Below are positions 13,403-26,600 of a stretch of 64,000 nt of DNA, piece after piece. The position numbers and the translations under genes are program-made. Source of the stretch: Glandiceps talaboti (lineage: Eukaryota; Hemichordata; Enteropneusta; Spengelidae); assembly GCF_964340395.1 (NCBI RefSeq), contig NC_135554.1, forward strand, positions 9,888,975 to 9,952,974, read 5' to 3'. How positions within the stretch are numbered: the first letter of the stretch is position 1; the number at the start of each line of letters is the position of its first letter. The notes beneath the pieces were generated by a model that saw only the letters and a list, made by a program, of their open reading frames with translations, was not told the origin of the DNA and did no database searches.

Positions 13403-13463
13403 AATGTAGTACATGTACATTTAGTCATGAAAGATGTAGTACATGTACATTTATTCAAATAAT
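13403..13463. repeat. 31-bp direct duplication
   Basis: The string GTAGTACATGTACATTTA occurs at about 13407 and again at about 13438, with an ATGTA/ATTCA change after it. Confidence 0.7.
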
Positions 13464-13468
13464 ATTGC

Positions 13469-13559
13469 ATTGAATTTAACTATTGTTCCAAACAAAACTC
13501 TGAAAATTTTTACAGGTAAATTTTTCAAAGTTGTGCCTGGAACAAAAGTTAAATTCAAT
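13469..13559. repeat. Imperfect hairpin, 22-bp arms
   Basis: 13469-13490 is the reverse complement of 13538-13559 with one mismatch. The complementarity continues weakly into the loop (CTCTGAAAATTT against AAATTTTTCAAAG). This looks like a fold-back element fragment. Confidence 0.75.
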
Positions 13560-14042
13560 ACTGTTGTTTACCAGCACAGATGAATTTCCATTTGAAGATG
13601 TAGATGTATTGTTTTTAAAATGATGGTTCATATATATATGATATCATTATAATAATAATCATTATGCGTGAAGGTCACAAATTAATTTACATATTAACTG
13701 TATTACTAGAACACATGTTGATGAAATTATCAGAACACCTGTTGATGAGAGATTTAACAAGGAAATTAAAATGTACTTTTATAATATAAAAATTGGTTAT
13801 GTCTGAAAAACCAGGTTATTCTCAAAAGAAATTAGACATAAATTGGACGAGGGAATCATTTCAGCAAGACATTTATGTACGGGGATGGTGGAGGGATACA
13901 TGTACCTGTAGATGGTGGTAATTAAAAAAACCTTTAAGTGCTTATTCACTCAAACTGTCAAAACTTCAATTCAAAAACATGCAGCATTGTACTTGATTGA
14001 TTGACAATGTCAAAGTTCAGATCTGTTTTTTCTTTCTTCTTA
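13560..14042. other. Non-coding, nothing recognised
   Basis: AT-rich, no exon-like frame. Confidence 0.45.
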
Positions 14043-14198
14043 TATACACATACATAGACATATACATTTGTACATACATACATACATACATACATACATA
14101 CGTACGTACATACATACATACATACATACATACATACACATATACATGTATACACATACACATATATACATACATTCATATACACATATATACACATG
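14043..14198. repeat. (TACA)n microsatellite
   Basis: An array of TACA/CATA tetranucleotides with CGTACGTA and TATACACA interruptions. It produces open frames on both strands, which are artefacts of the repeat. Confidence 0.9.
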
Positions 14199-16379
14199 TA
14201 GTGTAAAACATATAAGGAATCTAAAAGATGCAGTGGGTCATTTGTAGTTCAAAGTCCTCTTGCCTTCAACTAATAACTATTTGTGTACACCCCTTTGGTT
14301 ATATGGTGGTGGAACTAACTGTGTATGGTATTAAATTTTGATTCATTTAGTAATGAAAAAGCATATACTTCAATCCAATTACCATATTAAAGGGATGACA
14401 TATAATTGTATTGATAGTGGTTAATATTTATTGATTTTATTTTCCATCAAAAGTTGACATGTTCATTGCACAATTTTGATAAGTGTTCATTAAGCTTTGA
14501 TCCATATAAATTGAGAATATTAGTAATTGAATTAATGTAGGCTATAAAGTCCTTCATTTTTACAAGTACACAATGTATGTAATGATGTTCAATCATGACT
14601 ACATTGTATTATGGTCTTTGCAAAAGCGTGCAAAAAGCTACAAATGTAAGATGAAGGCAACAAGAAGCATATATGATGGTCTACAAAAATTACAGATTGA
14701 GGTGTTTTTTGTTCTGTCATTACACTGAGAATGACATGTATTTCCAGGTTTAGGCTTTGACGCATATGACATTTTGAATCACTTACAATTGAATATCATT
14801 ACCATATGATGAATAAATATTTCCCAAATGAAGCCATGCTTTACTGAATAGAAACAAGAAAACTGTTATAAATATAAAGTTTGTTCACTTGGTGAGTGTG
14901 AGCTGATTACTAAGTAGAAAATTTGGTACAAATTAATGGTTAAAATACTAGCAAAGAATTCCTACATGTACACAATCTATCCTGAAACCAATGCTTATCA
15001 TAACATAGGACATTGTATTTCCTTATTCTGTAGAACAGGACAACATGGATTCCAGTCTGACTGAGAATTGTGAATAACTCAACATAAAAGTCATAATAGT
15101 ATTAACCCAGCAATCACCTATCAGACTGTAATCAGTGAATTATCCATGGCAATGCGTTACTATGGTAATTGTGCTGTCTACATGTATACGTTGGCATAGT
15201 ATAAACAAAGCTATCCATGGATGGAGAAAAGAATGTGTGACATGTCAATTGAATTGCCCTTTATAAAGAGAACACAACAGAAAGCACAAAACCTACAACC
15301 TATCAGAAATAGCCTGTAAGTTATTCATTAAAAAATATAACTCTGCAAAGTTACTAATATTTTCCATACTTATTGGAAATTTGGACATTTGCTGTCGCCC
15401 ATCCTCACCCCAGCCCTGCACGACCCTCACCAATACAAGAAACTTTTGATGAGTGTCTTGTTGGTGTTGTAGCCATTTTAGATGAATATTAACTTACAAA
15501 TGTATTTTAATATTCAAAATTTCAAATATTTGAAAGATGTTGTAGTTTTTGTAAAGCCTTAACTGAAAAGACTGACTGCTCTTTCAACTCAGGAATAGAA
15601 AAACAAGATAGAAGCCATATTGAATACTAAAATATTAAGTTGCCTGAATTGACAATCGAACACAAATAATAAAGTCAGACATCAATGTGTTTGACGCACT
15701 CTGTATGTGTCAGCTGGGCTGTGTTTACAAACTCGTATTTCACTATTTTATAGTAATAGTTAGCATGGTTAGACATACATAATCCTACTTTACAAGTTGT
15801 CAGGTGTGTCCAGTAACCTTTAAAAGCTTTGAAATATGAATAATGCATTACATATTTTGAAAATGGATATGACGATCTCGCTCATTTCCTCGGATTACTC
15901 AGCTGTACAAATTTGTTTGTATTTTTAGAAAATTATTTTTCACTTTGCTTTTTAATCTCATCTGTAAGTGGTTGCCTAAATGTGCTGCTGATAAGAAAGT
16001 TATAAAGTAAAATACTAGTAATTGATGAGCAGTCTGGTTCAGTTAAAAGCTGTACAAATTGTTTTTATTTTATTTTTTGTGCAGTTTTTTCTGTTTTTAT
16101 TTTTATATGTCATTTGTGTTGGAGGAATTGTTAATGAGTATGTGAATAGACTAACTACTATTAAAGCAGTGGTTGTATTCAATTAAGTTAAATGGTCTGA
16201 CTCCTATTACCTCACATTTTGTTTTGTGACAACTAAAGAATTCCCTAGCTGTCAAGACGGAATTGTGTCACTGTTTACACACTGCATGTGTTCATGTCAC
16301 CAATTGTAAAGTTTATATAAGATCAATTGATGTCACTTCTAATTATATATTCATCAGAATTAGCTATCAGGATGCAGTT
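14199..16379. other. Non-coding, nothing recognised
   Basis: AT-rich; no exon-like frame or RNA gene seen. Confidence 0.45.
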
Positions 16380-16690
16380 CATTATATTAATTATGTTGTA
16401 AAAGTACTGTTGCTATAGCTACATGTACATATGTTTCATGTGTATGACAATTAGTGTTCCGTAATATGTTATACAGTATAATATTAATTATCTATTGTGA
16501 TATAAAAATGCTGTGGCTAATTGTCTACATGTACATGTAGGACAGTTGAAATGTTCATAAATTGATTTGTATACAGTGCAGTACAGTATTAATTATCTAA
16601 TAAATGTACTATAGTGTTACTATAGCTACATTTGTTTAACTTGCATGATAATTAGCATTCATAGTTGCTTTACAAATGTATATATATACA
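16380..16690. repeat. Degenerate tandem repeat, ~100-bp unit, three copies
   Basis: Each unit starts with ATTAATTAT, continues through an (A)TACTGTTGCTATAGCTACAT-like segment and ends near TGACAATTAG or TGATAATTAGCATTC. Unit starts are near 16387, 16483 and 16587. Divergence between units is high, so it is old. Confidence 0.6.
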
Positions 16691-17731
16691 TACAGTACAC
16701 TCAGACCTGCATGGTACCATATGTAACAGGTGTATCCGGTGATCATTACATCAACATACATATCAAAATAGAAACTTTGACCCTGATATTAAAGTGATGT
16801 TTAATTTATTTCAATTGCCAACATTTAATTCCTGACCTAATTTCATATACATGGTGTTTGTTTTAAAGTATTTTTATACACATAGTCTTAGTATTTATTC
16901 AGACCATTTTGCTGAGGTCAGGAATAGGTTAATATGTAAAGTTCATTTATCATTAGGCCAATTAGTGATAAGACTTTCATTGCAGTGGTTACCATGGTAA
17001 CAATCTTACTAAAGTCAATCAGACACATTTTTGTTTGTAATGTGGCAAAATGAATTTTAACAGAGATATTTTTGATAGAGATATTTGTTTCTGGTGAAAG
17101 TTTGTTCTATACTGTATTAAGTAAGAAATGCATTGTTCAGAACAACTGATAATTCTTATGCTATTACTATTATGTTACACACTCAATAGAAATAACCAAA
17201 TGCCAGGTTATATACATTTGTATGTATAACAATTAAAAATCAATTTGTTGATATTTTTCATATGTTCAAAATTACTGCATAATTGTATTCTATTGCTACA
17301 TGATGACCCACTGGGTTCAGAATTCTTCCCCTTCACATCCATCAAATCTAAATTCTGTAAAACAATTCACACAAAAGTAAAAAAAAAATATTTGTATAAT
17401 GATTCAACTTCTTGCTGCATGCTTATAGAAAAATAATTCCTAACTTTTAGAAACCATAGTGAAACAAGTAGAGACTTTGACTTGAAAAAATTACAGTGTG
17501 GCAGTGTGTGTAGTTATAAAAAGTGAAAATGTACAAAAATAACTTAGATAACAATTATAGTTTTCTATCTAACTCCAATTTTATCCAAGTTTATGTAAGG
17601 AAAATATATTAATGTTATTTCATTTCACATTTTTATCTTTAATAGTTGTATAAAATTGATCTAAAATAATCATTATTTCTCTAAAATGACATTACAAATA
17701 TTTAATTTTCATATATTTTTTTCTTTTTCAG

Positions 17732-17810
17732 ATTCATATCTTAGAGAAAAAGTGAACACAAAAGAATTATCTTGAAGAGTAACTGAACTGTAACAGCTAG
17801 ACAGTCAAAA
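17732..17810 (+). other. 5' untranslated part of the first coding exon of the PLPPR-like gene
   Basis: A polypyrimidine tract and acceptor (TTTCTTTTTCAG) end at 17731, 79 bp before the start codon. The transcript therefore probably has at least one further upstream non-coding exon, not located with confidence. The start codon context is AAAAATGG, acceptable for an animal gene. Confidence 0.6.
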
Positions 17811-18523
17811 ATGGCTGATATGCAGCGTGAATTCCGTACCATTCCAATGAAACCCAGAGGACCTGTGGTCGTCACAAACAATCGACTTCTTCCATGTTTT
17901 TTACTAGTAGACTGTATAATATTAGCTGCAGTTGTAGTGTTTTGGTACTTTCTCGCCTTTGATCCTTATGACTGGTTTAAAGTCTACGAACAAGATGTTG
18001 ACTGTGATGACGAGAACTACATGCGAGCAGACAGATCAGAGGACAGGATTCCCGAGAGTGTTATTTATGTCATGGTCTTTGTTGTCCCTGTTGTTGTGGT
18101 AAGTCACCAGTTATGTTAAATTTTATTTTTAAAAAGTCCAACTTATGATATCAAATTAAATTTTATTGCGATATAGTGGTATGGTCTTTGTTCTCACGAA
18201 AGGTCTGTTGAAAGTTAAGAAGCAACAATGTAATTGCAGGCTTGGTACACCCTGAATCATATATTTGATTCAATTTTCATTTTTGACAGATTCTGTTTGG
18301 TGAAGCAGCATTGTCAATCTATCAAATGAAGATAGGAGACTACATCCATCAGGAAAAGACAGTCAATACATGTAAGATACGTGTCCATCCTATGCTGAGA
18401 AGAACACTACGATTTACAGGTATGTAAAAAAAATATCAAACTGAGACTCTTTTTTAAGAGGTAATCAAAATACAGCTAGCACTCTTCTACATACATAAAG
18501 GATGTTTTAAACCATAGTTGTAT

Positions 18524-18554
<31 letters not shown>

Positions 18555-21500
18555 TTTGTTTGTTTGTTTGTTTGTTTGTTTGTTTGTTTATTTGTTTATT
18601 TATTTATGTATTTATGTATTTATGTAAAGTGAAATTGCTGTAAGTAAATTGAGCTGGTGGTGTTCTAAATTTATTAATGTTATGTCATTACCATAAAATG
18701 TGGTGGTCTATATTTGTGTGACATGCATATTTAAAAAAGAAAAGAAAGAGTGAATTTGGCTTTTCGGCAGACGGTATTCAGTGATTTAGCCATGTCAGTT
18801 ATCACTTCATATGTGTATCTTATGTCCAACTTATTATGTTATGTGGAGTTTCATTAATAATATTTATATTTAATATTTTTATTCTTTGATAAAATATTAT
18901 GAATAAATTAATACACCTAAATTATTCTTGTTGTGCTTGATACTCCAATATTAAATTTTTTTGTCCAATTGTATTGATTTTTTGCTTATACATAATCAAA
19001 ATTTATGTAATACCCTAAATGGTGTACTTCAGTTTCACTTCTTATACATGTTATGTTGTATCACAGGAATCCATGCCCTTGGTGGTTTTATGACCTGGAT
19101 ATTGGTTGTTGCTGGTCAGCTAATCATAGGTCAACCTACACCATACTTTGTGACAAAATGTTGTGATTCTAGTGGAACTGTCGAAACAGATTGTGATAAT
19201 GATGATGCAAGGTATTTCTTTATGCATGCCAAGCAATTTCCTTTATATACCAAAGCAGGGCTTTAAAATTAACATTAACAAAGTCATGACACTGCACGGC
19301 TCATGTTAAAGCTGTGACCATTTTGGTTATGTATATTTTTTATGTGGCGACTAACAAAGTTCTTAGGTAGTTGTAAAATATGGAAATATTACCCTTTTTT
19401 TACTTTTTTTCCCTCAGGAGGCAACATGAGGGTAATTAATGGCACAGTTTTATGATTTGTGGACCCCATTTTAAACTCTTCAGCTCAAATTAAAACTGAC
19501 TCCATTTTAGACCAAAAGGCAGTACATATATAGTGAAATGGGGGAGTATATCCCTCTCGGGTCTATAGCCCACTCTAGTGTTATACCTGTGTACATATAT
19601 TGACCAACCATACAATATCTTTGTATTTTGTAATGATGAAAGAGGGACTGGATATAGCCGCATCGCCATCTGATTATGTTGTAGTGCACTCAGCACTCAC
19701 AAATCTAACAATACATTGATTGCCAGACTTTTAAATCTATATGTTCTTCTCACTCCCAGGAAATCTTTCCCAAATTTGTATGCTGCTCTCACATCATATG
19801 CTGCTGTTTATTGTGGAGTAAGTATACATTTTATTTAATATATATTGGGTAATCGTTCTAATTAGATTTGTAACCAATATATCACTGGTGTCATTTATTT
19901 TATTGTGTGGTGTCTAAATGTTAGTATTTAATAAAGGAAATATTTCGTCGAATGTTGCAAATTTAAAGTCTCAATTTTTCACTAGCACACAATGTATAAT
20001 ATACATCAATGAACCATTATTATATTAATAAATTGTACAAAATTGGCATATAAAAATTTAATGTGTAATTTATACAAGTATCATAGAAATTAATTGTATG
20101 TTATTAATTTTTTGTAACAGTTATACATATCAGCGGTATTTAGAGCGACTCTAACAAGGCTAACCAGGCCATTGTTAGTTCTTGGATTGCTGGCTTTATC
20201 TTACATGGCGGGATTGGATGAAATTGCTAAAAACCAGTGTTTCTGGAGTGACATCATCATTGGATACATTATTGGTGTCACTGTGGCAGCTTATTTGGTA
20301 AGCAGTTTGCAGTTTCAAGCCTAGAAGTATTAGATTAGTGGATTACTCATTGATATCATCCAATAGAAATCCTCCTACCTAGAACACATAAGTTATTACC
20401 ACAGTTGTAGCGTACTAACATTTTAACCAATACACACAACATACATTTGATAAGCTGAGAGCTTTTTGCTGTAAACAGTCAGTCTTGTTCACTCGAGATA
20501 GAGGGCGCTGTTTATGACATGACGTGATCATGGAGAATATGCTCCCATAGATCTAATAGGGAAAGTAACATCCCTCATCTCTACTCTGGTTGTTAGGGTA
20601 GCTCTTGATGTAATTGACCTTGATACCATGTTTCTGCCAGGTCAGACTCTCTAGGACTTCAACATCACTCCAGTAGATCTGGTGTCACAGTTGTTATTCT
20701 ATCATATAGTTATTTTTAACGTCTGTACACAGTGCGAGTGTAAATGATAACTAGTGTCTTGATTATGTTTAGACATACATGTATGATAGAAGTCTTTCTA
20801 CCTGAAGTATCTAATTACTACAGTTGTAATCATATAGTTGGTAGCAGTTCTTTAATTAATGTCTGTTACACAGTGGTAATTCGGTGTTGCATGCAGTTAG
20901 GAAGATTTCTATTGTAATATGTAGGAGGAGATTTCAGTGTGGAATATAAATGAACTGTGAAGGGGGCTAATTGACTTGAGATCTGGAATATTTTAGGTGA
21001 TACCTTTGAATATGTGATGAGGGCTAAAACCAGTCAAAGTGATTATAATAGTAATAATGCTTTGTTTCCAAGAATCAAAACATTATAATCAGTTGCAAAT
21101 GATAGACATTAAGTAAAAAGGTAATTGAATTATGTTACAACAAAGGGGAAGGATGGAAAGGAAAGTAGATGTTTAGAAACCTGTACATATGATCTCAAGT
21201 TTTGTTGAGACCATCCAGTTTTCTTGTTTGTTGAATACATGATTTTCCCATATTCATAAGTCTTTCCCATGTGTTCTGTAGAGTATTAGGTGTCCGTCAA
21301 ACTTGATCACATGACAATAGTCAAGAGTATTTGATAATGAAGCACTTTACCTGTGCACCTGCTTTACCATAGTTTTTCTAATATTATATTTTTTCCTTTT
21401 ACTAGGGTTTCTTTGTACTTGACTACTTCAAAGGCAAACCACAGTACAGCTTTAGAAACATGCCTACAGAGATGCAAGACATGGTAGTGATCAACCCAAT

Positions 21501-21741
21501 GCATCCTGCCAACAAACACCAATCAAATCATGGTGAACCAGTCGCTGCACGACCTATGACCTCTCAACCTGAAAACTCCCAGCAAAGAAGAAGTCTTCAT
21601 GAATCACAGAGAGATTCCTCCTACTCATACCTGTATGATGGATCCATGGGACAGGTAGATAACACTAAACCAAAGATAATTGATGGTAGAAAACCAAAAG
21701 AGTCTTTCCTCTACAGTAATGAGAATTATTTTGAACACTAG
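17811..21741 (+). CDS. Phospholipid phosphatase-related protein (PLPPR/PRG type), 377 aa, six coding exons
   Basis: Coding exons are 17811-18098, 18290-18419, 19067-19211, 19760-19817, 20121-20297 and 21406-21741. All have GT/AG borders and the phases (0, 1, 2, 0, 0) join into one frame of 377 residues. About six hydrophobic segments are visible (first ~26-48). Residues 120-170 contain QEKT, HPMLRRTLRFTG and GQPTPYF, which match the vertebrate PLPPR pattern closely. The three phosphatase motifs are degenerate: the C1 KxxxxxxRP is replaced around GQPTPYF (161-167); the C2 PSGH region reads KSFPNLYAALTSYAAVY (from 189); and C3 has F248 in CFWSD where active lipid phosphate phosphatases and even most PLPPRs have His. 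It is therefore predicted to be a catalytically dead membrane protein. Known PLPPRs act at the plasma membrane in cell-process outgrowth and lipid-phosphate signalling; that role is inferred here. The cytosolic tail (~285-377) is Ser/Gln-rich without a known domain. The family call is firm; the subtype is open. Confidence 0.9.
18522..18626. repeat. (TTTA)n/(TTTG)n microsatellite in PLPPR intron 2
   Basis: Pure TTTA units change to TTTG and back to TTTA/TATG within one intronic array. Confidence 0.9.
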
Positions 21742-21804
21742 GGTACTATTAAAATCAAAAAAGCCTCTGAATTTTAATGAATGTGCTGTTATAATATATT
21801 TTAA

Positions 21805-22165
21805 CATACCTCCAAATAAGGAATCAGTATCTAATCAACATATTTGATTTTCCATATAAGGAAATGGCATTCAAATTAACAAACTCATATTCATTGAAGT
21901 AAGGGTTGGTATTCAAATCAACACACTTGTATTTCCATCTATGGAAACAGCATTCAAATTAACAAACTCACATTCATCCAAATAAGGGGTTGGTATTCAA
22001 ACCAACACATTTGTTATTCCATATATGGAAATGGAATTCAAATTAACAAACTTATATTCTTCCAAATATGGTATCAGTATTCAGATGAATCTATTTTTTT
22101 TCTATATATGGTATGGTATGGTATTCAGATAGCTAAACTGACATTTTTCCATATATGGAAGGAAC
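21805..22165 (+). repeat. ~84-bp tandem repeat just after the PLPPR stop codon
   Basis: Three good units and one or two decayed ones. The landmark GGAAATGGCATTCAAATTAA (variants) starts at 21860, 21943 and 22027, giving periods of 83 and 84. Each unit also has a CCAAATAAGG block and a GGTATTCAAA block. The array begins about 65 bp after the stop codon and so probably lies in the 3' UTR. Confidence 0.85.
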
Positions 22166-24884
22166 ATTTCAAATGTGTCAGATCTTGTTGATGTTTTGAT
22201 TAGCTGACTAATGGTTAACTCTCCTCCAAAACATTGTAAGACTCTGAATATCTCAGCTTCATTTACTTGAAAATATAAAAGCATAATTTGTACGTAATTG
22301 TATACTTTCTACTGAAACAGTATCATGTCTGATAGAAGCTCATATACATTATTTTTCAAAGTTCCTACAAATATATGATGTATCATTGAAATAGAAAAAC
22401 AGAATGGTATAGAATTTGTCTTCAAAGTACAGATAACCTATTTTTAGTCAAGAAAAAAATATCACTTTTAGAATGGTTTGCTGAATATTGATATCCACAT
22501 TGTATCCAGAAAATATGAAAACAAGAGAAGAAATATGAAACAATGGTAGTAAAACAAAGCAAAGAATGATTCTCATGCATATTACACAAAAACAGTTGTT
22601 TCAGTTCAGTTTTTCATTTATTTTATGATAATGGAAAACTTAGAAAACAAATGTTAAATCTATGAAAGGAAGTAAAATGGATAAAAGTGGATTTTAGTAC
22701 AGACAGTATTACCTTCATTATCATTGATTCTCCTTTTTTGATTTTTTTGCAAGTTTTTGATAATATATGCAAATTACATGTCTATTTATTCAGTGTATAA
22801 TCGGAGGCTTTACAATTGATAACGAGAGACAAGCATTCACTGCAAATACCATATTTAAACTTATTAACATAATTTACATAAATTAATGCTAATTGGAATT
22901 GAGTACCATGTAATTAACAATTTGATCAAGTCTTCCTTGACAAATATAACAATAATAATCTACTAGTTATTATTGTCCAACAAATTATTCGATATATGCA
23001 AATTATATGTGATCCATTAATGTATGCAACCATATTTTCAAATATGCAAAGGAATTATGTTTGACGTAATGAGCAATGCAGCTGATCTCATTGAGTTTAG
23101 GTTCATTTCAGAATTGTCACAGAAATGACATATTTACAAATTGTATTGATATAAATGTTATGAGTAAAAATAATTCTCTTCCTCTTTACCGAGTAAGCAT
23201 TAAAAAGATTATTAAAATTGATTTTTATAAATTCCACAACATTTGAACTATATGTATAAGTCTCTCAAGTCACAGCATTAAAATTGAATACTTTTAACAA
23301 TACCTGATATTGTGTTTTTAGATTAAGATATATCCAGTTTTGATACCTGCATCTGATATAGTATTTCATCAGCTAAAATATGTCTGCCACACAATTTTAT
23401 ATATGAATGAATCAGTCACAATTTCAAAAATCAGGAAAATTGCAGCCAAAAACTACATAACTGCTTACATAAATTTGTAAAGTACTAGCAATTTTATTTC
23501 TCATAACAGCAAGGATTTCAAGTTAGCAATTATCCCAAAAGATATTCAATCCACACCTTTCAGCATATGATATAGTATTTTTAAAGATATTTTGAAAGGG
23601 GATTTCTTACCATGATGCAGTAGTACTGTGCCTCTAGTTAACTTAAAATAATGTGTACGTCAGGATAAACTGTTTACATATTTACTGTTACTAGAAAATG
23701 CCAACCCATTTTCAGATTAAATCAAGAAAAAAAAACCAAGAGGTCACCGTACATATTTTTGAAACAGAGGTCAAAAAGTTATCAAAATGAAGCCATTTTA
23801 GAATCCAATATGGCCGCCGAACACACTCTGTTTAATATGTTTATGGGAAAATAAAAGATTTATTAATTTGCCTGAAAACAAGAAGCTGAATCCCAAGTTT
23901 CTTTTGATATTTCAAAAGGACCTGAAGCAAACTTCCGTATCACAAAATTTGGAGAGATTTTAAAAACATTGATTTTCAGTGAAATTTGCCCACGAGGTGC
24001 TTTCTACCTTAAATTGAAACATTACAAATAATATATTTCAGATTACAGTATTGTAAAAGTTATATTAATGTCAAAATTTCAGACTGAAATTTAACATGAA
24101 GATAATTAATCCCTCTAACCTAACATAATCTATTTAACAATATAAAATATAATTTTTATATTTCATAAGATGCAGGTTTCCATACAATTGATTGCTGTAT
24201 TTACAACACAATTAATGTATGCTTCATTTTTTTTTATTTATGTTGCTTTTATTTTTAGATGCGCTAGACAACATAGCATTGTGGAAGAATCGTACGCCAG
24301 CTTTAAGTAGATCGTCAAAATGGCTGCATTCTGATACAGAATATGTCCATCCCATCTAATTGTACATGCCAATGATACAGTACATTTGCTTACTGTTTGG
24401 CAAAATTGGTTATGATCATAGGGTGATTTATTATGAATATAAAGACAATCAACTCTGTCAGCTAAAAATGGACTTTGATCATCACGTCAGATCCCATTGC
24501 GAAACAATATATATTGTGTATCAACTTTGTAATATATTGTTTCATTTGTGTACATTGCAATATCAGCTTAGTAAGGGATAGATTCATATACTCACATGTA
24601 CTGTTAAAACATTTTGCATGATATTTAACCTTTGATACCATGATTACCAGGATGTGTGACCTTGGGTCAGTAAAAGTGCCAGGATGTACAACCTTTGACA
24701 TCAGGATAAAAAGTATCAGATACAACAAGATATATCCATTGCTCAGGATTTTCACTACACTGTGTTCATTCCCTATGAATATTAGAGTTACATTTGCATT
24801 CATTAACATTCCTGGTATTATTTTACACCCTATGTCAAGTTACCACTCAGCGGCTTTGTTTCATACAACCACGTATGTTCTCCA
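22166..24884. other. Non-coding region 3' of the PLPPR gene
   Basis: Probably part 3' UTR, part intergenic. No strong polyadenylation site could be fixed. A possible alternative terminal exon at 24260-24359 is discussed in the findings. Confidence 0.4.
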
Positions 24885-25155
24885 CTGTAATTAAGATAAC
24901 AAGATTACAATTTCTTTCTACACTTTGTCTGAATGAAATACACCATATATTGCTACTAGACACAGACAGACACGCAGGTGGCAATATTTTGACATCTAAG
25001 TGTATTTGACATCATTTTAATAGACAAACTGTTACGAGAGACTATTCATTCAACCTTGTTTACTCATAGTGTAGCATGTGCAGTTTCTTATTGGTTTCTG
25101 TGTGGTTGTATCAGACGAGCCGCTGAATGGTAACTTGAAACTTGCTGTAAGTCAT
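24885..25155. repeat. Dispersed repeat family 1, copy B
   Basis: Same-orientation match to 6455-6745 (see that entry for shared landmarks). The copies differ by many substitutions and small indels. Confidence 0.65.
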
Positions 25156-26425
25156 AAGTATTGTGATACTTTTTTTTATTGGTTTATGAGTTTGATTTGA
25201 TGTGCATCCAGCATTATTGAGTACCATTGAAATTGGCACTTAGCAGTTATCTCAAAATTCTGTTATTGTGTCAGGATAACATACAGTGGTATGTATATAC
25301 TCAGCTTAGTGTGAAAATTATTTATGCAAGAACAACAGTTAACTTCTTTCAACATTGTACAGATTCTGCAAGCCAGGGACACAAATTGGTAAAAAAAACA
25401 TACCAAAATAATCTTTTGATATTTATACACCTTTATGAGTGGGTGTATGTGAGTTAAAAGAGTATCAGGATGTGTGACCTTATTGTAATTTGGCAGTAAA
25501 GTACCAGGGTGTGTAACCTTGTAGGTCGAAGTTCAACTGTCAGAGACATCAACAAGCAAAATATATAAAAGTTTATTCAGAAATGTTCATGTATATTCTG
25601 GTTATCAATCATCAACAGTAGACCCAAGTTCAAATATATGCACGTGGCTATGTCATATTTTAAGTAGATTTAGTTTATGCTTTGTATATTTTTGCATATA
25701 ATTTAGTGTTGTTATTTTTTTATTCTGATTTCTCACTTACCCAGACCCACCCCTATATCTGATTAACCATTAATATGACTAATATTTCATTTATCTTTCC
25801 TTTTTTGTTCTTTTTTTTTCAATCTTTCCCACAAAAGGTGTCAAAAACAAGAGGTAATATAATCCTCTCTAAATACTGCACTTTCAGGTGTTATTGTTCA
25901 TTCTTTATCAACTCAAAATTTGCGATTAATTGTCTCTGTTTTCTGTTTAAAAGTATAAAATGTCTTCCAGAGTTTGTATGTAGTACTATAATATTTGATA
26001 ATGTGTTATCGTAAAAGCTGTACAAAGTACAAGAGTATCAGTCATTGACAACACTAATGGGTGATAAGGAGGGTTGAAGGTCCAAATTTATGCCATTGAG
26101 GTGCCGCTTTTCCTCACTTCCTTTTATGGTTACCTTGTACTCCTTTTAATAAATACAATTTTTTTGTACAAGTTGTTGTTTATATACCATTCGAACGAAT
26201 TTAGATTGATCAAGTACATTGGAGAAGATATCTGTTACACTAAAAATCGGTGAATGTGTTCAAATTTGTATATATTTTATCACCGTTTGTTCTGAACATC
26301 TACTTCAATTTACAACTCACACACATGCTAAATTCAAATATTTACAAAATCAAATTCAAAGTCAGAATCTTAAAACTTCACATCTGACCAGAAAAAAATC
26401 TTCTTCCATTTTGTCAGAACAAGGC
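25156..26425. other. Non-coding, nothing recognised
   Basis: Several 70-95-codon open frames occur, but they are AT-rich and without domain or splice logic. Confidence 0.45.
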
Positions 26426-26600
26426 AACTTCCAGTTTGATAGCGCCCTCTCTGTCATGACATACGTATGTATGAGTGGGCACTGTATAGCACCCCCTCCG
26501 ATATAAAAAGGCCCTATCAGTACATACTAAGTAGCGCCCTCTCCGGCATAAAAAGGATCTAGACGAGGTGTCTATGACATAAAAGGGTCTATGAACATTA
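26426..26600. repeat. Short degenerate tandem repeat, AGCGCCCTCTC core
   Basis: Three units carry TAGCGCCCTCT or TAGCACCCCCT followed by a TATAAAAAGG-like string (near 26440, 26488 and 26532). The array is GC-richer than its flanks and creates a 91-codon minus-strand frame that I regard as spurious. Confidence 0.55.
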
